Assembly: GCA_016869415.1 (NCBI GenBank) | Contig: VGEI01000083.1 | Location: 1-11,249 of the forward strand | Source: Alphaproteobacteria bacterium | GTDB lineage: Bacteria > Pseudomonadota > Alphaproteobacteria > CACIAM-22H2 | DNA: 11,249 nucleotides | Reading direction: 5' to 3' | Part shown: piece by piece, positions 6,207-11,249 of the stretch | How positions within the stretch are numbered: position 1 is the first letter of the stretch | Layout: each line of letters starts with the position of its first letter | The notes under the pieces: generated by a model | Told to the model about the DNA's origin: nothing | Databases searched by the model: none | The model's input: only the letters and a program-made list of their open reading frames with translations | Made by a program: the position numbers and the translations under genes

Positions 6207-7178
6207 TCAGTCGAGGCGGATATTCGCCTCTTTGGCGACGCGGACCCACTTGGCCGTCTCGGCGTTCATGAAGTCGCGGAACTGGTCCGTGCTCATCTGC
6301 AGGACCTCGGCCCCTTCGGTGGCGAATTTCTCGTTGAGCTCGCGCGAGCGCAGGATGGTTGCGAGCTCGCGGTTCAGGCGTTCGATCACCGGCGCAGGCG
6401 TCCCAGCCGGCGCCACCATGCCCCACCAATTGTTGGCTTCGTAGCCGGGCACTCCGGCTTCGGCGATGGTCGGAATATCGGGAATGGCCGCGTTGCGCTT
6501 GCTGCCACCCACGCCCAGGGCGCGCAGATGGCCGGATTTGATGAAGGGCAGAGTCTGGATCAGGGAGCCGAAGGACAGATCGACGCGGGCTGCGACCAGG
6601 TCGGTGAGGGCCGGTCCGCCACCGCGATACTGGATGAGCTGCATGTCGGTCTGGGTCATCTGCTTGAACAGCTCGGTGGTCAGATGCTGGAAGCTGCCGA
6701 TTCCGGCCGAGCCGACATTGAGCTGGCCGGGCTTGCTCTTGGCGAGATCGATCAGCTCCTTGACCGAGTGCACGGGCAGGCTCGACGGCACGGTAAGCAC
6801 CGCAGGGCCGGTGCCCAGCATGGCGATCGGCGTGAAAGCGTTGATCGGGTCGTAGGGCAGCTTGGCAATCGCGGCGTTCATCGAGTAAGCCGCGGAAATC
6901 AGCAACAGGGTGTAGCCGTCGGCGGGGGATTTGGCGACGGCGTCGGTGCCGACCGTGCCGCCTGCCCCCGGTCTGTTGTCGATAAAGACGGTCTGACCGA
7001 GCTTGTCGGTGAGCTGTGCGGCGATGACGCGGCCGAAGATGTCGTTGCTACCGCCGGGCGCGAACGGCACCACCACCTTCACCGGGCGTGTCGGATAGGT
7101 CTGGGCGGTCGCATTGCCTGCCAGACATGCACACAGCAGCACCACCGCGGCGCTCAAGACCGCCGGCAGACGGGTCAT
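6207..7178 (-). CDS. Tripartite tricarboxylate transporter substrate-binding protein (TctC/Bug family)
   Basis: A 323-residue periplasmic solute-binding protein. Family members bind carboxylates or similar small metabolites and deliver them to TctA/TctB membrane subunits. A signal peptide is visible at residues 1-25 (basic MTR, hydrophobic core AVLSAAVVLLCACLAG, AxA cleavage site NATA before QTYP). Family motifs follow: RPVKVVVPFAPGGSNDIFGR (31-50), IDNRPGAGG (66-74), KSPADGYTLL (83-92), YRGGGPALTDL (184-194) and PDIPTIAEAGVPGYE (233-247). ATG 7176-7178 is chosen over the longer frame because it starts the signal peptide and has GGAGG (7184-7188) 5 bases upstream. No tctA or tctB lies nearby. 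Orphan receptors of this kind are common in Burkholderiales and some alphaproteobacteria. The ligand is unknown. Confidence 0.93.
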   Translation of the reverse strand: MTRLPAVLSAAVVLLCACLAGNATAQTYPTRPVKVVVPFAPGGSNDIFGRVIAAQLTDKLGQTVFIDNRPGAGGTVGTDAVAKSPADGYTLLLISAAYSMNAAIAKLPYDPINAFTPIAMLGTGPAVLTVPSSLPVHSVKELIDLAKSKPGQLNVGSAGIGSFQHLTTELFKQMTQTDMQLIQYRGGGPALTDLVAARVDLSFGSLIQTLPFIKSGHLRALGVGGSKRNAAIPDIPTIAEAGVPGYEANNWWGMVAPAGTPAPVIERLNRELATILRSRELNEKFATEGAEVLQMSTDQFRDFMNAETAKWVRVAKEANIRLD

Positions 7179-7229
7179 GAATTCCTCCCAGGGCGCCGCT
7201 GACCGGCGTCCAGTGCGTTCTCTCTTGCA

Positions 7230-7259
7230 AGTATAGGCACCGCGGTCGATGCCCGGCAA
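7230..7259 (-). promoter_or_regulatory. Probable sigma-70 promoter of the TctC-type gene
   Basis: Read on the minus strand, TTGCCG (7259-7254) is followed after 18 bases by TATACT (7235-7230), matching the -35 consensus at 4 of 6 and the -10 at 5 of 6. Transcription would start near 7223, giving a leader of about 45 bases ahead of the start codon at 7178. Confidence 0.5.
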
Positions 7260-7291
7260 ATCTCTCCGAAAGGTTAAGGCAGCGATTCGTC

Positions 7292-7320
7292 TTGCCAAGT
7301 CACGCGGCCCGGACTTCACT
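7292..7320 (+). promoter_or_regulatory. Possible promoter of the EF-G-like gene
   Basis: TTGCCA (7292-7297, 5 of 6 to the -35 consensus) is followed after 17 bases by TTCACT (7315-7320, 3 of 6 to the -10). The -10 is weak. The position in the divergent intergenic region, about 50 bases ahead of the start codon, is what supports it. Confidence 0.3.
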
Positions 7321-7321
7321 A

Positions 7322-7329
7322 GAGGAGGA
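7322..7329 (+). promoter_or_regulatory. Orphan Shine-Dalgarno-like motif with A-rich tract
   Basis: GAGGAGGA is a near-perfect Shine-Dalgarno sequence followed by AAAACAAAAAAAC. No ATG, GTG or TTG lies at a usable distance in any frame. The EF-G-like start is 40 bases further on and has its own AGGGAG. It could be a ribosome standby site or a relic of a former start. It could also serve an ATC codon at 7343, which is in frame but a very rare kind of start. Confidence 0.35.
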
Positions 7330-7369
7330 AAAACAAAAAAACATCCTTCGGGCGTACAGGGAGAGGGTC

Positions 7370-9442
7370 ATGCCGAATAAGACGCCGTCTGCCCCACGTT
7401 GCGTTGCCTTGGTCGGCCCGTATCTGGCCGGCAAGACGACTCTTCTCGAAAGCATTCTATTTGCCACCGAGGCCATCCCCCGTAAGGGCACTGCCAAGGA
7501 AGGCAACCTGACTGGCGATTCCTCGCCGGCGGCGCGGGCGCGCAAGATGAGTGTTGAGGTCAACGTCGCCTCGACTACCTTCATGGGTGAGAAGTGGACC
7601 TTCCTCGACTGCCCCGGCTCGATCGAGTTTGCGCACGAGGCGCGTAGCGCGCTGATGGCCGCCGATGCGGCCATTGTTGTCTGTGAGCCGACGGTCGAGC
7701 GGGCGATGACTCTGGCGCCGCTGCTCAAGTTCCTCGACGACCGCCAGATCCCGCATCTCCTGTTTCTCAACAAGATCGACGATGCCGATATCCGGGTGCG
7801 CGATACGTTGGCCGCCCTGCAGGCTGTCTCGGCCCGGCCGCTGGTGCTGCGCCAGGTGCCGATCCGTGAAGGGGATACCGTTACCGGCTACGTCGATCTG
7901 ATCAGCGAGCGCGCCTACCACTACAAAGCCGGTCAGGCCTCCGATCTGATCCCCATGCCGCAGACCATGGCCGAGCGCGAGAAGGAGGCCCGTCAAGGCC
8001 TGCTCGAGAAGCTCGCCGATTTCGACGACAAGCTGCTCGAGCAGCTGCTCGAGGACACGGTGCCGTCGAAGGAGGACATCTACAGCCACCTGGCGCGCAA
8101 TCTGGCGGCCGACCGTATCGTGCCGGTGCTGCTGGGTGCCGCGGAGCGCGACGCCGGCGTGCGCCGGCTGCTCAAATCCCTGCGCCATGACGTGCCGGAG
8201 CCTTCTGTTACGGCGGCGCGGCTCGGCCTCAAGGGGGCGGCGCCGCTCGCCCAGGTGTTCAAGACCCAGCATGCCGCGCACACCGGCAAGGTGTCGGTAG
8301 TGCGCGTCTGGCAGGGGCCGATCGCCGACGGGGCTACGCTTAGCGACGGCAGTAACAGCGCCAAAATCGCCGGCATCACCCGTCTGATGGGCAACGCCGT
8401 GACCAAGCAGGCCAAGGCAGAGACAGGCGACGTCGTCGGCCTGCTGAAGCTCGAAGGCGTCGCCACCGGCGCGCTCCTCTCCGCCAAGGGTGACGCCGCT
8501 GCGCCGGCTGGCGAGTCGGTCGGCGCCTGGCCGGCACCGCCGCAGCCCATCTTCTCGCTCGCGGTCAACGCCGAGAAGCGCGGTGACGACGTCAAGCTGT
8601 CGGGCGCTCTGCACCGACTGAGCGAGGAGGATCCCTCGCTGGTCGTCGAGCACAACGCCGACACGCACGAGCTGCTGCTCTGGGGGCAGGGTGAGATGCA
8701 CCTCGCCGTGGCCATCGACCGGCTGCGCAGCTCTTACCATGTGCCGGTGGTCAGTCAGGCGCCGCAGGTGCCCTACAAGGAGACCATCCGCAAAGGCGTC
8801 ACGCAGCACGCCAGGCACAAGCGTCAGAGCGGCGGACACGGCCAGTTCGCCGATATCAAGATCGAGATCCGGCCGCTGGCCCGCGGCAGCGGCTTCAACT
8901 TTGAGGAAAAGATCGTCGGCGGTTCGGTGCCACGCAACTTCATCCCTGCGGTCGAGGACGGCGTCCGGGACTATCTCAAGCGTGGCCCGCTCGGCTTCCC
9001 CGTGGTCGACGTGCAGGTCGTGCTGTTCGACGGCCAGTACCATGACGTCGACAGTTCCGACCAGGCCTTCATGACCGCGGGCGGGCTCGGTATGCGCGAG
9101 GGCATGCCGAAATGCGACCCGGTCCTGCTCGAGCCGATCTGCAAGGTCGCGGTGACCGTGCCCAACGAGTTCACTTCGCGCGTCCAGCGCCTGGTGCAGA
9201 CGCGGCGCGGCCAGATTCTGGGCTACGACGCCAAGGCGGGCTGGCCGGGCTGGGACGAGGTCTCGGCCATGCTGCCCCAGTCGGAGATGCACGACCTGAT
9301 CATCGAATTACGCTCCGCGACCCAGGGTGTCGGCACCTTCGGCTGGACCTTCGACCATCTGGCGGAGCTGACCGGCAAGCCGGCGGAAAAGATCATAGCC
9401 TCCCGGCGGCCGGCCGAGGAGAAGGCGAAGGTCGCTTCTTAA
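7370..9442 (+). CDS. Elongation factor G-like translational GTPase (EF-G2 type)
   Basis: A 690-residue cytoplasmic protein with the full EF-G domain order: GTPase, domain II (about 300-385), domain III, domain IV (KRQSGGHGQFAD and DGQYHDVDSSDQAFMTA visible) and domain V (LLEPICKVAVTVPNEFTSRVQ is its start). G1 is GPYLAGKT (16-23) and G4 is NKID (134-137). The switch regions differ from canonical EF-G: DTPGH is DCPGS (80-84), so the catalytic histidine is serine, and the switch I RGITI motif is replaced by RARKMSV (56-62). This fits the EF-G-like/EF-G2 group (PRK12740 type) rather than housekeeping FusA. Its role is unsettled, and normal ribosomal translocation is doubtful. ATG 7370 is preceded by AGGGAG (7358-7363) 6 bases upstream. 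An in-frame TTG at 7292 would add 26 unconserved residues. It is transcribed divergently from the TctC-type gene. Confidence 0.9.
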   Translation: MPNKTPSAPRCVALVGPYLAGKTTLLESILFATEAIPRKGTAKEGNLTGDSSPAARARKMSVEVNVASTTFMGEKWTFLDCPGSIEFAHEARSALMAADAAIVVCEPTVERAMTLAPLLKFLDDRQIPHLLFLNKIDDADIRVRDTLAALQAVSARPLVLRQVPIREGDTVTGYVDLISERAYHYKAGQASDLIPMPQTMAEREKEARQGLLEKLADFDDKLLEQLLEDTVPSKEDIYSHLARNLAADRIVPVLLGAAERDAGVRRLLKSLRHDVPEPSVTAARLGLKGAAPLAQVFKTQHAAHTGKVSVVRVWQGPIADGATLSDGSNSAKIAGITRLMGNAVTKQAKAETGDVVGLLKLEGVATGALLSAKGDAAAPAGESVGAWPAPPQPIFSLAVNAEKRGDDVKLSGALHRLSEEDPSLVVEHNADTHELLLWGQGEMHLAVAIDRLRSSYHVPVVSQAPQVPYKETIRKGVTQHARHKRQSGGHGQFADIKIEIRPLARGSGFNFEEKIVGGSVPRNFIPAVEDGVRDYLKRGPLGFPVVDVQVVLFDGQYHDVDSSDQAFMTAGGLGMREGMPKCDPVLLEPICKVAVTVPNEFTSRVQRLVQTRRGQILGYDAKAGWPGWDEVSAMLPQSEMHDLIIELRSATQGVGTFGWTFDHLAELTGKPAEKIIASRRPAEEKAKVAS

Positions 9443-9472
9443 CCAGCGACACCTCTCGCCTTGGGCCTGGTC

Positions 9473-9481
9473 TGGTGTAGT
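9473..9481 (+). promoter_or_regulatory. Possible extended -10 element before the hydratase pair
   Basis: TGGTGTAGT (TGn plus TGTAGT, 4 of 6 to TATAAT) lies 34 bases before the first hydratase start codon, in the 73-base gap after the EF-G-like gene. No -35 is recognisable. It would give the pair its own transcript, but read-through from the EF-G-like gene is equally possible. Confidence 0.25.
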
Positions 9482-9515
9482 CTCCGCGCGGGGCAACACC
9501 ACACCGGAACCATCC

Positions 9516-10292
9516 ATGACACCGCAAGACGCCGACAAAGCGGCCGAGCTTCTCGTCGCCGCCCGCAAACAGGCACGCCAGGTCCAGGATCTCGACAGCG
9601 CGCTCATCGCCGCCACCATCGACGACGCCTATGCCGTTAACGCCGCCATCGCGCGGCGGCAGGGCGGGGCTGCGGGCTGGAAGATCATGGCCATCGTGCC
9701 GCCGCAGCGCGAGGCCCTGAAGGTCGACCGGCCGATCGCAGCCCCGCTGTTCAAGAGCTACATCACGGACAGCCCGGCTTCGTTCCCGGTCCGCAACTTC
9801 ATCCAGCCGATGCTGGAATGCGAGTTCGACTACATCCTGGGCCGTGACCTGCCGGCGCGTTCCACGTCCTATACGGCCGAAGAGGTTCTGGCCGCCGTCG
9901 ACGTCCTGCGGCCGGCGATCGAGGTCGTCGACAGCCGGGTGGGCCGCGGCAAGCCGACGCCGCTGATGCTCTCGGACTGTTTCGCCAACGGCTACCTGGT
10001 GCTGGGCAGGGTCTGCCGGGATTGGCGGGGTCTCGACCTGCTCAATCATAAGATCTCGCTGAAGGTCGACGGGCGCGAGATCGCCATCGGCACCGGCAAC
10101 AGCATCCCCGGTGGCGGCCCGGTCCATGCATTGACCACACTGGCCAACAACCCGCCGCCCTGGTCGGGCGGGCTCAAGGCCGGTCAGATCGTCACCACCG
10201 GCTCGTGCACCGGCATGCCGCCGTTGGGTAACGGCCGCGAGGTCGTCGCCGAGTTCGGCACGCTGGGCGACGTGCGGATCGCCTTCACATGA
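9516..10292 (+). CDS. 2-keto-4-pentenoate hydratase-like protein (FAH superfamily), first of a tandem pair
   Basis: A 258-residue cytoplasmic protein of the MhpD/FAH superfamily, whose members hydrate, decarboxylate or cleave 2-oxo acids such as 2-oxopent-4-enoate. The metal-binding triad is present: E101 and E103 in LECEFDYILGRDL and E136 in PAIEVVDSR. The C-terminal LKAGQIVTTGSCTG (220-233) and the late FGTLGDV also fit. The usual GWKIG.TS motif is changed to GWKIMAIVPPQ (54-64), and the AD of the family IAD motif reads LSD. The start is ATG 9516 with only a weak CGGAA upstream (9505-9509). Its stop TGA (10290-10292) overlaps the next gene's ATG in ATGA, so the two are translationally coupled. 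Related tandem pairs (DmpE/DmpH, XylJ/XylI) combine a hydratase with a 4-oxalocrotonate decarboxylase in one complex, which is a possible model. The exact reaction cannot be assigned. Confidence 0.85.
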   Translation: MTPQDADKAAELLVAARKQARQVQDLDSALIAATIDDAYAVNAAIARRQGGAAGWKIMAIVPPQREALKVDRPIAAPLFKSYITDSPASFPVRNFIQPMLECEFDYILGRDLPARSTSYTAEEVLAAVDVLRPAIEVVDSRVGRGKPTPLMLSDCFANGYLVLGRVCRDWRGLDLLNHKISLKVDGREIAIGTGNSIPGGGPVHALTTLANNPPPWSGGLKAGQIVTTGSCTGMPPLGNGREVVAEFGTLGDVRIAFT

Positions 10293-11077
10293 AGAAAGCG
10301 GAGCTGAGCCGCGTGGTGGCGATCCTCGCCGACGCCTGGCAGATCGGTAACCCGATCGTCGCCTTTCCCGAGGAATGCTGCCCGAAGACGGCCAGGGAGG
10401 GGATGCAGATCCAGGACGCGCTGGTCCGCGAGCTCGGCGTTGCGGTCGGTGGCTGGAAGATCGGCTGCACCAGCGAATACGCACAGAAGCTCCTTAAGAC
10501 CAAGGGCCCGATCGCCGGCCGCGTCCTGGCGCCACGCATCTTCGCTAGCGGCGCGACGCTGCCGGGCACGGCCTATCGCATGCGTGGGCTGGAAGGCGAA
10601 TTCGCCTTCGTTCTCGGCAAGAACCTGAAGCCGCGCCAGCGGCCGTACACGCGGGCCGAGGTGCGTGCCGCGGTGGCCGAAGTGCGGCCGGCGGTTGAGC
10701 TGGTCGACAGCCGGTTTCTCGACTGGCTGAGCGTCAGCACGCCTTGCCTGATCGCCGACATGGGTTGCAACGCCGCCTTGGTCCTGGGTAACCCGATCAA
10801 GCGCTGGAAGACGACCGACCTGACCAAGGCCCCGGTGCGTATGAAGGTGGACGGCAAGGTGGTCGGCGAAGGCAAGGGAGGGGATGCGCTGGGCGATCCC
10901 TTCCTGGCGCTCGCCTGGCTGGCCAACCAGCAGCGCACGCGCGACGGTCTCAAGGCGGGCGAGGTCGTCACCACCGGCACCTGCACCGGCTTCCACAAGG
11001 CCGAGCCGGCCGCCAAGGTCGAAGCCGATTTCGGCAAGCTGGGGAAAGTCTCCTTCACGCTGGTCAAGATCGGTTGA
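10289..11077 (+). CDS. 2-keto-4-pentenoate hydratase-like protein (FAH superfamily), second of a tandem pair
   Basis: A 262-residue paralogue of the preceding protein, closer to the MhpD/4-oxalocrotonate decarboxylase consensus. GWKIGCTS (55-62) keeps K57. The metal ligands are E102 and E104 in LEGEFAFVLGKNL and E137 in PAVELVDSR. IADMGCNAALVLG (155-167), DALGDPFLALAWLAN (199-213) and LKAGEVVTTGTCTG (221-234) complete the family pattern. It starts at ATG 10289 inside the ATGA overlap with the upstream gene, so translation is expected to be coupled and the products made in similar amounts, which would suit a hetero-oligomer. No other meta-cleavage gene (dioxygenase, semialdehyde dehydrogenase, HpcH-type aldolase) is in the window. 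The stop at 11075-11077 overlaps a GAGGCCGGCCTC palindrome (11076-11087). Confidence 0.87.
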   Translation: MKKAELSRVVAILADAWQIGNPIVAFPEECCPKTAREGMQIQDALVRELGVAVGGWKIGCTSEYAQKLLKTKGPIAGRVLAPRIFASGATLPGTAYRMRGLEGEFAFVLGKNLKPRQRPYTRAEVRAAVAEVRPAVELVDSRFLDWLSVSTPCLIADMGCNAALVLGNPIKRWKTTDLTKAPVRMKVDGKVVGEGKGGDALGDPFLALAWLANQQRTRDGLKAGEVVTTGTCTGFHKAEPAAKVEADFGKLGKVSFTLVKIG

Positions 11078-11096
11078 GGCCGGCCTCTATTCCCCC

Positions 11097-11126
11097 TTGT
11101 GCCAGGCGAGGCCGTCACCATATAGT
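11097..11126 (+). promoter_or_regulatory. Possible promoter overlapping an operator-like dyad
   Basis: TTGTGC (11097-11102) and TATAGT (11121-11126, 5 of 6 to the -10 consensus) are 18 bases apart. The -35 is weak. The site faces the right edge of the window and would drive a gene mostly or wholly outside it. Confidence 0.35.
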
Positions 11127-11144
11127 TTAGATAGATTCTAAACT
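11124..11144. promoter_or_regulatory. AT-rich perfect dyad, probable operator
   Basis: AGTTTAGA (11124-11131) and TCTAAACT (11137-11144) form a perfect 8-bp inverted repeat around TAGAT. The stretch is strikingly AT-rich in this GC-rich window and overlaps the candidate -10 at 11121-11126. Size and symmetry fit a dimeric winged-helix or TetR-type repressor site, and a MarR-type repressor is a reasonable guess. As RNA it would be a weak hairpin, and no U-tract follows, so a terminator is less likely. Confidence 0.5.
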
Positions 11145-11249
11145 GAGACTAACTGGCATCGCCCAGACGAGAGAAATATGAAGCCGAATCTTGGTCTTAT
11201 ACCACCCTGCGATGATCAGAACCGGTGAGCCCAGTCGCGCAGGCCGATG

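Noticed and set aside
5938..6444. Plus-strand open frame spanning the gap between the convergent genes
   Set aside because: It overlaps the aldolase end and the antisense of the TctC-type gene, has no ribosome-binding site, and shows no recognisable domain.
7104..7178. Lipoprotein signal in the TctC-type protein (Cys in LLCACLAG)
   Set aside because: The residues before either Cys do not fit a lipobox, and a clean AxA cleavage site before QTYP follows.
7457..9292. Minus-strand open frame of about 610 codons opposite the EF-G-like gene
   Set aside because: Its composition is that of antisense shadow, and the plus-strand reading has full EF-G domains.
11178..11249. Start of a new gene at ATG 11178 or ATG 11212
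   Set aside because: The first frame stops after 16 codons. The second stays open only for 12 codons to the edge and has no ribosome-binding site, so neither is supportable as a gene.

Overview
The window is about 65% G+C by eye and carries nine apparently intact protein genes, one gene remnant and no RNA genes. The gene content suggests an alphaproteobacterium of the Rhodospirillales/Reyranella/Hyphomicrobiales kind. The evidence is a class Ib aspartate aminotransferase of the AatA type, an orphan TctC/Bug solute-binding protein, an EF-G-like second translational GTPase, a DUF4126 membrane protein and an alphaproteobacterial-style palindromic repeat. The taxonomic call is inference from gene families and composition, not from a marker gene.

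Layout. Positions 1-168 are a non-coding leader with two small hairpins. An aminotransferase (169-1371) is followed 31 bases later by a ketopantoate-reductase-like gene (1403-2326), probably one transcription unit. An 81-bp palindromic repeat doublet (2371-2451) sits just before a half-size ABC exporter (2469-4178). The exporter's stop runs into the last ~60 codons of a methyl-accepting chemotaxis protein (about 4190-4375), which is followed by a strong hairpin (4386-4412). This looks like the scar of a lost receptor gene. A DUF4126 membrane protein (4528-5160) and a class II aldolase/adducin-family enzyme (5198-5992) follow on the same strand.

The aldolase converges with a minus-strand TctC-family periplasmic binding protein (6207-7178). 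That gene is divergent from an EF-G-like GTPase (7370-9442). Two tandem, translationally coupled paralogues of the 2-keto-4-pentenoate hydratase/FAH superfamily (9516-10292 and 10289-11077) follow. The last 170 bases hold an AT-rich perfect dyad over a promoter-like site, probably the control region of a gene beyond the window.

Most genes look metabolic. The aminotransferase, ketopantoate-reductase-like enzyme, class II aldolase, hydratase pair and carboxylate-binding protein could all act on small oxo- or hydroxy-acids, but nothing here proves a shared pathway. No defence system, CRISPR array, phage or intact mobile element was seen. The most notable points are the ABC nucleotide-binding domain lacking its Q-loop glutamine and A-loop aromatic residue, the EF-G-like protein with altered switch motifs, the overlapping hydratase paralogues, the chemoreceptor scar, the covarying repeat doublet and the terminal dyad.
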